Shown here in pieces: positions 45,804 through 56,950 of a DNA stretch of 64,000 bases; within the stretch, counting starts at the first letter, position 1; each line of letters begins with the position of its first letter. The position numbers were made by a program, and so were the translations under genes. A model generated the notes under the pieces. It ran no database searches. It saw only the letters and a program-made list of their open reading frames with translations, and was not told the origin of the DNA. Source of the DNA: Coniochaeta sp. PMI_546 (Eukaryota; Ascomycota; Sordariomycetes; Coniochaetales; Coniochaetaceae); assembly GCA_021432605.1 (NCBI GenBank), contig MU271145.1:2790001-2854000 (forward strand), written 5' to 3'.

Positions 45804-47184
45804 TCACTTTGATGACTCCTCGCTATCTTCCTCCTCTGGCGACTCCTCTTCTGCTTCCTCTTCCTCTTTCGCATCTGCATCTGGAGGCTTTGCTAGCTCT
45901 AGAGTCTCCTTTGGCCCTGCAACGTTGTTCGTCGCTGACTGTGCCAATGACGTTGTCTGCGTCGCAGCCGGCACCGCCGTGGTGCTGGCAGCGGCTGTCT
46001 TGGCGGCCTCGGCCGCCTGCTTTCGGGCCTCCTCCTCTGCCTTCTTCCTCCGCTCCTCTGCCCTCTGCGCCGCCTCCGCAGCCTTCTTCGCCGCCTCGGC
46101 TGCCTTCTCCTCAGCGGTGGGGTGGATCTCACCCTCCTTGTCGTCACCCGGGCAGCGCTCCCTCTCCAGTTTCATGTCCATGATCAAGCTGAGCTCGGGA
46201 CAATACTTGAAGATTTCCTGGCGCTGCTTCTGATCCTTCCACACAGCGTCCGCCAGCTGCGTTCCGCCGTTGCGGACGTGGAATCCCATCGCATTCTCCT
46301 TGTATACATCCTCGACAGCCAGCATCCCGTCGCTCCCCGATGCAACCTTGGCTCCAGGCAGGATGTACATGCGTGTGCCGAACCACTCATCTTCGGGCTG
46401 GGTATTGTTGTACCGGGCCTGGAAATTCAGCACTCTCCTTATAGCCGACACGCGACGGAGCGAGAGGCCGCCATTGCCAGAGAACCTGTCGTCCGGCGTC
46501 CTCGGAGCGCCGGCCCAGTGCCAGTCCAGCCAGTCGTTCAGGCTCTCCTCCGAATTGGCGCACAAGATGCTGTCCGCCTCGTACTTGAGCAGCCACTCGA
46601 CTCCTGGCAGGAACTCGTCATAGAACCGCATGTCGGTCAGAAGCCGGAAGACCTTCTCCTTGCTTTCAATCTCCCACGGTTCCGGGAGCACCATGAGGTC
46701 GAGCTTCCCGATGACCTGCTGATGTTTGGTCGCATATGCCCTCCCAACGCTCACGACGCTCAGATTCGAACCGATGAAGAGGAAGCGCCAATCGGGTGGA
46801 ACCACTGAGATCATGTGGAGGATCTGAGGTACTAGGTGCGGTAGTGGTCGCGGCTCGATCAGGAGAGCCACCTTTGAGGAATTATACGCATCGCGTGGGT
46901 CGGTGCTGGGCTCTTGTGCCCAGTCAACCTTGATTTTGGGTATCTTTTGCCGTGCTTCCTCTATTCTCGACTTGATTCCGGCCTGGATCATAGGTTTGTA
47001 GTGTGGTAGGTTGGAGGCAAGCCACCATCTATGTTCGTAAATGTCAGAAACATGGCCGTAGAGATTGAGGCAGGAACCGTGCGCGCCCAGCAACTTACGT
47101 GAATGAGAGAGACACTAGAAGAAATAGCTTTAACTTTGTAATGGCGAAGACGCCCGGAGAATGCGGAGATGGAGCGGTAGCCAT
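45804..47184 (-). CDS. DUF5672 glycosyltransferase-like type II membrane protein (paralogue A)
   Basis: Two exons, 47184..47099 and 47028..45804, with a 70-nt intron (GTAAGT donor, CATAG acceptor); 436 residues. A short cytoplasmic tail is followed by a membrane anchor (KLKLFLLVSLSFTWWLASNL) near residues 16-36, the layout of Golgi type II enzymes. The DUF5672 domain covers roughly residues 85-310: KVALLIEPRPLPHLVPQIL, VVPPDWRFLFIGS, WLLKYEADSILCANSEESL, WAGAP and the strongly conserved GNGGLSLRRVSAI. After it comes a long Ala/Glu/Lys-rich coiled-coil-like tail (EEKAAEAAKKAAEAAQRAEE) ending in an acidic run. Members are thought to be sugar transferases because of their context and fold, but the donor and acceptor are unknown. 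It is head-to-head with paralogue B. Confidence 0.85.
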
Positions 47185-49274
47185 GGTTCGGTGGTGATAG
47201 AGCAACCAGCGCGGGATGCCAGATGGTGATATCCGGTGTCGCCGGCTCTCAGGTATCGTCCTCGCCCGACAGTCAACGTCGGAAAGTGTTGCAAGAAGAA
47301 GAATAGAAGTCGGTAGTCTCTCTATAGAGACATTGTGGTGATACGAGCAATCTTGAACCGGTAAGACAATCGTGTCACCCCACGGTTTGACAAGTGGTTC
47401 GTCGAACGGTTACACGAAGCGATGATGGATGAGGGAAGGCTGGACAGCCAGGTAGGATGGCAAGGAGATGCCGAGAGAGAGTAAAGTGCTCGTGAGGACG
47501 ATGTTCGCGTTGTAGGAGTCAGTTTTGGGGAAATGTCTGGGAAGTTGCGCCCGTCCCGAGAAGGGTCCAGGAAGTCGAGATTCAATGCTTGAAAAGGGAG
47601 GAAGGAAGCATCTGTCCGACGGGGTGACGAATAAGATTGGCTGCTGGCCCTGGATTTCAATGGTGGCCGCTCCGGGCTGGGAAAGGGCGAGGATCTAGAC
47701 AATGTGGGGTGGACTGGGGGTACATGCACTGTACTTGTTCCAGTGGCCACAGTAGCAGGTACAGCAAGCAGTGTACTATGTTATCTTTGCAATCACGAAA
47801 ATCAACCATCGTCACATTCCATTCTCCCTCCCTTTTAAGTGATTAAGACCTGTCTCGCCGCGGTTCGCGATTCATACATGAGTACAGTGCTGCAAGGGCC
47901 TACGTGTAAGCTCATCTTAAACCCTTGCGTCGCTTTTTTTGCGAGCCTTTCCGCGCCTTGCATTCTGTTTTCAACTTTGCAACAATGTATCGCTCCAAAC
48001 GTGATAAGTGCCTCGAGTCTAAGCGAGAGCATCATACTGACTGTTGATGGACTCTTCTTCGGTTCACGGTTGTCGTATGCAGTACTTTAGCATGTCAACA
48101 GAGAGAAAAAAGCGCCCTGAGAGCAGAGCGTGACCTGGACAGTCGGTTGATACGAGGTTCGAACCCGTGATATTACCAGGCGATTATTAGACTTGGCTAC
48201 CATTTGAAAGATTACAGGGCTTCGTATTCTACACAATAACCCTGCTAGTAACATTTCCTCCTCAGGGCCGCGTGGCTGGTTTTGTTCTTTTCCTTCTGTT
48301 GTTTTGCCCCGCATCGGCAGCCCTCATTAATGCAATGGCCTAAAAATGGCACCAAGACCCGGGAAACGGGGACGACCTTCAAAGATTGCGCCTTAATCGA
48401 AACAGAACTTTAAGCACAGGTAAGAAACGGCTCAGATCTCCAGCTCAGTCGACGTTTCGTTTTACGGCGTGCCGTGCCTCCATGTAGACGGGAAGGATAC
48501 GATACACCTTATGCTCCATGAAATTCTGTCGGCAGGGTGGTTCAGGTATGCAATATCCCAATGTCAGCGACACGATCGACAAGTGGCTGGTGATCAGTAG
48601 TGAAAGTACCTCGGAAGTACCGTATAGATCATCTTGGCGCTCTTCAGCTTGGCACTAAGACTGTATAGCGCCGCCCCAACCCACGGATACCAAGGGAGTC
48701 CCTTCCATGTATCCCTGTCCTCCTTTTTCGAGGGACCGGACTCCTTTCCAACCACGAGGAACTTTGGGAACAACTCACATCACGACACACACAGACTTCA
48801 TTCTTGGGCTTGGCCAAACATTTCTTATCGTTGACCATAGGAGACGTGATCGTATTCTGCAATATCCAGGCAAGCAAAACCCATGAGCAATTGACGATGC
48901 GACACCGTGACCCGGTATCACCGTCATAGTCGGAGCATCCCACCTTTCGGTCGCCTATCCTAGTCCGTAACACCATCAGACGTTTCCAAAAGCGTGCTTG
49001 CGTCACCCATCTGCAGTCCGCGTCGTCAATCATCCTCAATCATCTCGCGCAAGATCCACCGATGAGAGTGCTGCGTCCTGTGGATCACTGTCCCTAGAGG
49101 CTAGAGCCAGAGTCCAAAACGGATACCTGGAAGAACGACGACCGCTGTCCGCAAAAATCCCTTCTGGGGAAGAAACAGCCCATCCCTGTCCCACTTGGGG
49201 CGCTCTCACACGTGTAGTCGGTCTCCTTTCGGTTGACAAGGCCCTTCGGCCTCGACTTTTCCCTTCCCACCACC
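47185..49274. promoter_or_regulatory. 2.1-kb region between divergent DUF5672 genes
   Basis: This region must contain both promoters. No convincing gene is present; an isolated B-box-like sequence near 48150-48166 lacks the rest of a tRNA. No repeats are visible. Confidence 0.45.
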
Positions 49275-50699
49275 ATGAGCGTTCTCAAGCACCTTACCAG
49301 CCACAGCCATGTGCTAGACGACCTCACCATGAACGACCTGTGGGATGGCTTCAAAGGCCTTGTGCTGGCGGCATGGGCGAGGACGACCCGGCGGATGCGC
49401 GCGGCCGGCGCATTTCTCATCTTCTTGTATGGCATCCTACCACCCCATGACGAGAGTATACCTTCCGAGGTCGACTAACATCGTACTCACAGATCTCTCA
49501 CAATCTACCTATCATTACCAACCCTCCAAAACCTAGAATACACCCTCCCCAAAGTGTCACTAGAATACCACTACGAACAACAAGCCTCAAAGTTCAACGA
49601 GTCCAAAGTCGCCCTCCTGATCGAGAACCGCATCAACCCGATCCTCGCCCCGCTGATGCTGCACTTCATCTCGGTCGTGCCGCCAGACTGGCGCTTCCGC
49701 TTCATGGGCAGCGTCGACAGCGTCGAGTACCTGAACAAGAGCATGGCCATCCGCGAGCACGTGGCCGCCGGGAAGCTGGACCTGACCTACATCCCCGCCA
49801 ACATGAGCACGGGCTCGCAGGAGGAGATTAGCCGGTTCCTGACCAACCTGTGGCTGTACGAGGTCGTGCTGCAGCCGGCCGAGTGGCTGCTGGTCTTCCA
49901 GACCGACAGCATCCTGTGCGCCAACAGCCGGCAGACCCTGAACGACTACCTCGAGTTCGACTGGGTCGGCGCCCCGTGGAACCCCCACGGGAGGTTCGGC
50001 GGCAACGGCGGGCTGTCCCTGCGGCGCGTGAGCGCCATCATCGACGTCCTCCGCAACCAGGAACGGGTGCCGGGTTCGGAACCCGAGGACGTCTGGCTGA
50101 CGGAGCGGCTGGGCCACAGGCCGGGCTCGAAGCTGGCCAACGGCACCATCTCGTCCACCTTCTCGGGCGAGATGCACAGCGGCGACGCGACCCACCTCGA
50201 CATCGGCGGGAAGTCGTCTTCGTCGTCGTCGTCCAAGCCCGGCGCGGGCGCGCCGCAGTTCAACGGCGGCAAGAAGGTGTACAACAGCTCGCTCGAGGCG
50301 GCGGAGCACGGGGAGTACGTGGAGGAGCTGGACTCGTGGCGCGACGGCTTCTACGAGCCGATGGGGTACCACACGGGCGGGAGCGGGGTGACGCTGCACG
50401 GCGCCATCTGGGGCACGCCGGCGCTGAGGAAGCACATCTGGGAGTACTGCCCGGAGGTCAAGATGACGCTCGCCATGGACGCGGCCAAGTACGTGCCCGG
50501 GTCGTGCGGGAGCAACTGGAAGAGGTGGGAGGCGGGCGAGGCCGCGGCCGGGGCCGGTGGACTCGAGGAGAGGGGGGAGGTGGCGATGCCTGGTGCTGGG
50601 GCCGAGGTGGACATTGGGTCGGCGGATATTGGCTATGGGAGCGAGACTATTGACGGGAAGGAGTATCCTGTTCTGCCACCCGGGTTTAGGCCGTGGTGA
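49275..50699 (+). CDS. DUF5672 glycosyltransferase-like type II membrane protein (paralogue B)
   Basis: Two exons, 49275..49426 and 49493..50699, with a 66-nt intron (GTATGG donor, CTAAC branch, CACAG acceptor); 452 residues. The membrane anchor is formed across the junction (AGAFLIFLLSLTIYLSL, about residues 44-60). The DUF5672 domain parallels paralogue A closely: SKVALLIENRINPIL, FISVVPPDWRFRFMGS, WLLVFQTDSILCANSRQTL, WVGAP and GNGGLSLRRVSAI. The TDS/ADS motif in this region could be the metal-binding position of a GT-A fold (inference). After the conserved core it has a Ser-rich insert (SSSSSSSKPG) and a different, Gly/Glu-rich C-terminus instead of the coiled coil of paralogue A. The exon is very GC-rich at third codon positions. 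Confidence 0.87.
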
Positions 50700-51812
50700 A
50701 GAAGGGGGAAGGAGGGGATTTGGTGGTACTGTATGTTGGATGTGTACAGCATTGGGCGTATGGCGTTTGAGAAAGTTGATGGCTTTTTTCCTCTCTCTGC
50801 CACCTGTCTTTGAAAACGAGGTTGGCTTCCACGTCGGCAGACAGGAACATAGAGATTGTTTGAGAGGGGGGGACAAGGGGTTCCGGGTTTGGACAGGCTT
50901 CTCAAGCTGTGTTCTCAGGGCTCCAGATTGGGAGGATACCCGCTGGATAGAGAATTCAAGACTCTTATTACTTCATTACCGATCACCATGTGGGAAAAGT
51001 CACTTGAGACGAAATCAACACGTTGCAATTCTCGTCTGCTGGCCTATGTTCGAGTGGTCATTTGAGACTGATACAGAGACACTGTACCGGCCTTTATAGG
51101 CTCAGCATATCTGTGGTTGCTTCGTAGGTGACGTGTATCTTTGAAGCACCAAGTAGAGGTCATACATGTGTAAAAGAGATGGGCAAAAAGAAGGTCACCT
51201 CATCATCAAGCCCCCCCTAGAAGTCTTACTCACCATCGATTATTAGAACCCGGTATTTCTTTTTCTTTTGCATTTCTCTGAAGTGCATGTGTCTTGGAAA
51301 AGCGGATGTCCCTCAGCAGATTAGCATTATCGATTAGTGATTCAAGCATTAATGATTAGGTGCGCAGGAGAACGTCTGTACAACAGACCTCTCAGTGAGG
51401 CTGGGAAGTGATAAAGTGTGAGTGGGTTTCGACAAAGGCACGCCAGCGTGCAGCTCTGTCGAGAACGGATTAGTATAAATACAAATATCGGACTCTGGGA
51501 GAGGCTGGAGACTTGACGACTCGGCGACTTGAGGAAGTTTGTTGGAATGGTCTGGGCGTATTTAGGTCGATACACACGGTGCGACTTGTGCACAGATAGG
51601 AAAATGTTAGAACGGTGATAGGGAATCCCACAGTAGGGGTGAAGCACATGACGGTCGAAAACGGTTGGTGTGGTTGCTACTTGAACAGCAGCAGACAGAA
51701 AACGCACGCATACGCCTAAATTACTATACAGACGGCTTGTTTGGGCTACCCTACCTCATCATCGTCACCACAGCAGGGTCCCCAACACCGTAGCACCACC
51801 ACCCACAGCCAT
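50700..51812. other. intergenic region between DUF5672 gene B and PRE6
   Basis: 1.1 kb holding two convergent 3' flanks. The minus-strand frame near 51.3-51.7 kb has no recognisable features. Confidence 0.5.
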
Positions 51813-52865
51813 CTAATGATCACCTGGCTCGTCCTGGCTCCGCGTCGGTAACGCTGTGCTGCTCCCCGTGGCGGCGCCCCGGCCACCAGTCTTCTTCTTC
51901 GCGGCCTCCTCTTGCTTCTCCTGCTCGATATTCTTGACGTAGTTCTCGATATCCTCCAACGGCAGCATCTCAATCGTCTTGTTGGGAGCCATGATGGCGA
52001 TTTCGATATTCTTGGCACCCGTCTGCACTACCTCCAGGAGGGACTTAATCGCCAGCCGGATAGTGGCCTCACGGTCCATATCCTCCTTGTAGTTGCGCTC
52101 GAGGAACTCGCGGACCGTCTTGCTGGAACGGCCGATAGCGTTCGCCTTCCTGTATAGGTCATCAGTAAGTGAACTCCTGTCCTTGTTATGAAATGACAGG
52201 TCATACCATGCAGAGTAGATACCCGACGGCTCCGTCTGATACAAGCGGGGTGTCTTGTTGCCCTTGTCGAAGCCGACAATGAGTGTGCTGATGCCGAAGG
52301 GCCGGACACCACCGCTCTGGGTGTACCGTTGCTGGACACCGGCGACGTACTTGGTGATGTATTCGATCGTGGCAGGGTCCTCTACGGTGAGGCGATGTGA
52401 CTGGGCTTCTGTCCGCGCCTTGTCGAGCAGGATGCGGGCGTCGGCATTCAGTCCGGCGAACGCGAGGCAGACGTGTGTGTCGATGAGGCCGATCTTGGAA
52501 GGGGTTATTCTCGTGTCTTGCAGCTTCATGGCCGACCGCTTCTCGCACCCCAGCACAACGATGTCTGCACCCTTGACTCCGACGGCACATGTTCCTGGTT
52601 TACGGCTGGATTAGCTCGGACCTTCTTGACGACATCCAGACTCTGGTGATGCGGCTCACCTCGTTTGACGGCTTCGCCAGCGTACTCGACTTGGAATACA
52701 TGTCCATCGGGACTATAATCATCTGTTAGAACCGACACGGTGGGTACAGTCGGTCTGAGCAAGAGATATACCTGAAGACTAGATTGCACCGTCCGTTAGC
52801 GATAGCTTCATTGATATTTTGGGTGATATTGGCTTACCTGAAAGAGCTCTGTCGTATCCCGACAT
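51813..52865 (-). CDS. PRE6: 20S proteasome subunit alpha-4 (PRE6 / PSMA7 type)
   Basis: Five exons: 52865..52838, 52778..52772, 52712..52660, 52594..52207 and 52149..51813, 270 residues. The N-terminal alpha-subunit signature [16 protein letters not shown] is assembled from the first three exons; it needs a 7-nt microexon (TCTTCAG) to supply V-F-S in frame, because skipping it breaks the frame. The fold then follows without gaps: [74 protein letters not shown] and [15 protein letters not shown], ending in an Ala/Lys-rich tail longer than in yeast. This subunit sits in the outer ring of the 20S core, which gates substrate entry; it has no catalytic threonine. It is divergent from the D-2-hydroxyacid dehydrogenase gene. 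Confidence 0.93.
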
Positions 52866-53374
52866 TGTGGAGGCTGTGTAGAAAGCGAACGAACGACGAC
52901 TCGTGCCAGTGATTGAGTCGCAAGGTAAGGTCGCAAAGTCGAATGAATGGCGTGGCTAGAAGGAGTCGGTGATGGATAGGAGGGTTTGGTGTTGAGGTGC
53001 GATGTGAGGCCAGGCAGGCTGCAGCTGTTACGAAGCTTAGGAAGGCTGAAAGCAACGGAGCTCTCCCTGCTGAGAACAGGTTGTCATTGGCTGACAGGTC
53101 TCAGCTTCAAACCGTCAGGTACCTAGGTACAGTACAAGACGGCATCAGCGCGTCAAATCTGGCGGGCCGTCGGCTTCAGTGTGGGGCCTTGCCACCTGTC
53201 CCTACTTTTGGGAGCCGAAAGACATCATGGATCATGAAAGTCATCACTCGACTCTAGTTTAAATATCTGTCGTGACTGGTCTGGACTCTGGCTGAGCACT
53301 CTTTAAAGGTTTTCAAGAGTCAGAGGCTTGTAAGACGGTCTCCAGGGCCTAGAACTCCCAAATATCACGTTGCA
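52866..53374. promoter_or_regulatory. divergent promoter region, PRE6 / D-2-hydroxyacid dehydrogenase
   Basis: 509 bp between divergent start codons. The sequence CTTGCCACC at 53188-53196 reads GGTGGCAAG on the minus strand, one base from the yeast proteasome element PACE (GGTGGCAAA). Whether an Rpn4-like factor uses it in this fungus is unknown. Confidence 0.35.
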
Positions 53375-55094
53375 ATGGCCTCAAGAGCAAGGGCGGTTCC
53401 TGCGCTTCGGTGCCTGAGCAGAAGGGCACCTTCGCTGCGAAATCGGATGAATATTCAAACTGCTCAAGTGGCACGGCGAAGTTTCAGCACCACCGAGTGC
53501 CGTCCCTTCGCGCCCTCCTCGACACGGGCCTTCAAACACACATCTGAATCTTATCCTGACATACAACGAGATTCCCGATTTTCAAAAGTCACGGAGGAAC
53601 ACGTTAAGTACTTCAAGGAGATCCTCGGGTCCGGATCGGCGGTGCTCGAGAGTGTAACCAATGATGCCGCACAAGACGACATCGAGCCGTTCAACGGCGA
53701 CTGGATGAAAAAATACCGTGGCCACTGCAGGCTGGTTCTGAGGCCTGGCTCAACTGAGGAAGTCAGCAAAATCCTGAAGTACTGCAATGACAACCTGCTC
53801 GCCGTGGTTCCGCAGGGCGGCAACACTGGACTTGTTGGAGGCTCAGTCCCAGTGTTTGACGAGATCGTCGTCAACATGAGCCGCATGAACCAGGTGCGGG
53901 ACTTTGACGAGGTCAGCGGCACGCTGGTTGTCGATGCCGGTGTCATATTAGAAGCTGCCGACAAATTCCTCGCTGAGAAGGGCTACATCTTCCCCCTGGA
54001 TCTTGGAGCAAAAGGTTCTTGCCACATTGGAGGGAACGTTGCCTGCAACGCCGGTGGCCTACGCCTCCTCCGTTATGGCAGCTTGCATGGCAATGTGCTC
54101 GGGATTGAGGCGGTGCTCCCGGATGGGACAGTTGTGGATGACCTCTTCAAGCTTCGCAAGAACAACACCGGCTATGACTTGAAGCAGCTCTTCATCGGCG
54201 GTGAGGGTACGATCGGCATCATTACATGCATCTCAATTCAGTGCCCGCAAAGACCCAAGGCCGTGAACGTTGCATTTTTCGGGTTGGAGTCATTCGAGCA
54301 GACACAGCAGGCGTTCCGAGAGGCCAAATCACACTTGTCCGAGATCTTATCCGCGTTCGAGATGATGGACAACCAAGCGCACACACTGGTGCACCGGGTC
54401 ACGCAAAATAAGCGGCCACTCGAGGGTGAATATCCCTTCTACTGTCTAGTTGAGACGAGCGGATCCAACACGGAACACGACAGCGAGAAACTCCAGGCTT
54501 TCCTCGAGGATGTCATGGAGAAGGGAATTGTCGCAGACGGAACCCTGGCGGAGAACGAGACTCAGATCAAGTCCCTCTGGGCATGGCGCGAGGGCATTGC
54601 CGAGGCACTAGGTCATCTGGGCGGAGTCTACAAGTACGATGTCTCGATACCGCTAAAGGATATGTACAAGCTTGTCGAGGACACACGGGCGCGGATCGAC
54701 GAAGCTGGCCTATTGGGCGATTCCGAGGAACATCCCGTCATTGACGTGGTCGGATACGGGCACATGGGCGACTCCAACCTCCACCTCAACGTGGCGACCC
54801 GCCACTTCGACAAGAGAGTCGAGAAGGTATTGGAGCCGTTCGTATACGAATGGATCCAAGAACGACAGGGCAGCATCAGTGCCGAGCACGGACTCGGCAT
54901 CGCCAAGAAGAAGTACATCGGATACAGCCGCAGCAACACCATGATCGAGTTGATGAAGCAGATCAAGAAGCTATATGACCCGGTAAGTTTAGCTCGAGGC
55001 GGTGTATTCATTCCTGAGGGTGTGCACGTCGTATTGTCCGCCACTAACCGTCGAGTGCCAGAACGGGATCATGAACCCTTACAAATACATATGA
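53375..55094 (+). CDS. mitochondrial FAD-linked D-2-hydroxyacid dehydrogenase (D-lactate / D-2-hydroxyglutarate type, DLD2-like)
   Basis: Two exons, 53375..54982 and 55062..55094, with a 79-nt intron (GTAAGT donor, CTAAC branch); 546 residues. The first 50 residues are Arg/Ser-rich with few acids, a mitochondrial presequence. The FAD-binding (PCMH-type) half has VVPQGGNTGLVGGSVP and DLGAKGSCHIGGNVACNAGG, with LRYGS following it; the C-terminal FAD-oxidase half has YKYDVSIPL, GYGHMGDSNLHLNV and AEHGLGIAKKKYI, whose histidines match the metal and substrate site of the D-2-hydroxyglutarate dehydrogenase group. The second exon supplies only the last ten residues (NGIMNPYKYI), a conserved ending; reading through the intron would replace it. 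It oxidises D-lactate or D-2-hydroxyglutarate and passes electrons to FAD; which substrate it prefers cannot be told. Confidence 0.92.
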
Positions 55095-56950
55095 TATAGT
55101 CTAGTAAGCAGCGAGCGGAATGTCGGGGGCACTCTGCACCACAGCGCGGAGTGCGATCGATCGCTTTTCCTCTTCTGTGCAAAATTGGCGCGAGGTGCAA
55201 TCGTCCTGCTTGGCGACTCATGGGGAAGTTCTCCAACTCGATTTTGGCATTTTGATACCTGCAGTATATATCATCAGAAAGATTTCTAATCAGTATATAC
55301 AACTGGAGATTGTACCTCAAAAGCTCCCTGCCCGTTACTCAGGTCGTGCATCAGCCAGTCAGCGTCGCCTTGGATGCAGCGCCTTTGCCGCGTCCGGCGA
55401 CCTCGACCTTCGGGAAACACAGAACAGGCTAGTACGTCTCATTCGCCGTGATACGCCTCAGGCCCCTTTGGGGTCTGATTATTGAGGAGGGGGGGTCTCG
55501 CACTGAATACACACATCAATCACCTCCGCACCTCCACTCTCTCTTACATGCAGCGACATTTCAAAATGGCCACTGGTGCCGAGACGTCCAGAAGAGTCCA
55601 AGTCGTTGTGCCGCTGCACAAAACATGGAGTGCTGGAGTTATACAGGTAGATGCTAATATTCAGCTCGGCCATGTGTCACCCACGATCGCATATCAGCCC
55701 GTTTCATTCGCCTGCAAAATATAGAGAACATTTCCGACTGCCGACCAACCAGGTCTCTGATCTGGCCGGTCGACCGTAGGCGGCCAATCCTCCATGGGTG
55801 GGCCGCCCATCCCCTTACCGAGCTGCAGCCCTGTAGGGCTCACGCCATCAAAATTATGCAAGGTTCTTGTTCCGAAAGGCATGCGGAAGATTGTCCGCGC
55901 TATGATGTATGATTCCAGAAGGCGCTCTGCTCGTGCTGTGAGAGGGCACGCGATTGCAGACCGCCTCGACTCTGTCCTCTCAGCGGCCCACTCGGATCAC
56001 TTCGCACCAGATCCCCCCCCCATCTCAACCTCACCCACACCCAGTTCGTCAAAGGCTCCTGAGTTCTGACGTACTCAACGCAGACACACACACACACACA
56101 CACTGCCTGACAGGATTGTTCCCACTCCGCACAATCCGCGCGTCTTTAGGATATACGTACGAGCTTGTGCCTTGTAGCACGTTGCCCCATTCACACCTTT
56201 CAGATTGGCTCCCAGGTCGCTCTGTGTCATTCATTGTAGCGACAAGCCACTATCGGCTGCCGGGACGCCCTCTGCTGGGAAACTGACTCCACTTCGTTTC
56301 CCAAGCCAAACCTAATGTGAAAGGTGTGACGGGAAACACTGCTTCTCTTGGGTTCCATGATCCTGGTTTGACAGGCTACGGCTGGTGTATTGGTTGCTGT
56401 CATGTTTCACAAGACGCAGATGAGGCTCCTGCTTGAGATTTCGAGATGCTATATCTAGAAGGCCCTCCCGTAACGCTACCAAGCTAATGGAGTATAAGCT
56501 TTTATCCATCATGCCGGGGGAAGTCAAGCATCAGCAAGCATGGCCGAGTGCAGGTCTGTAGGGAAAAGGGGAGCAGGGTTAAAGGCACTTACCCAACTTT
56601 GACTATATCTTTCTTGCAGAAGGATCTGCCACGTTACGCAAACGCACATGATATAAGGGCTCCTCTCTCGTACCCTGTCTGAGGGGCCCATCAAGTTGCT
56701 TCTGGGGCCTTCGGTTCAGACTTTCCTTACCCGTTCTGTCGGTAATTCTTGCAGAGTCTTGGGGTGTAAGATATCACTTGTCCCCTTTCGGTTTTCTGGC
56801 CCCCAGGAGTCCTCCCCTATCCTTGATACGCTTGTACAGAATACGCAGTGCGACTTTTCTCGGGGCATCGGAGATGCTATCGCCCTATTACGTTTACACA
56901 GAACGCCCGAGCTCGTCTATTTAAGGGGTAGTAGTACTGATATTGCGACC
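55095..56950. other. 1.9-kb intergenic region with a CA microsatellite
   Basis: Upstream region of the Zn2Cys6 gene. It contains a (CA)n microsatellite (listed separately). No coding feature is supported. Confidence 0.45.
56084..56103 (+). repeat. (AC)10 microsatellite
   Basis: Ten perfect AC dinucleotides, the longest CA/GT run in the window, lie in the intergenic region about 850 bp before the Zn2Cys6 gene. Confidence 0.9.

Noticed and set aside
48140-48240. Possible tRNA: GGTTCGAACCC B-box with a fair T arm on the minus strand
   Set aside because: No matching 5' acceptor half, D arm or 7-base anticodon loop can be found at a suitable distance on either strand.
49587-50876. 429-codon antisense frame over DUF5672 gene B
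   Set aside because: Same cause: strong third-position GC in the real gene. The antisense product is Arg/Pro/His-rich and has no domain.
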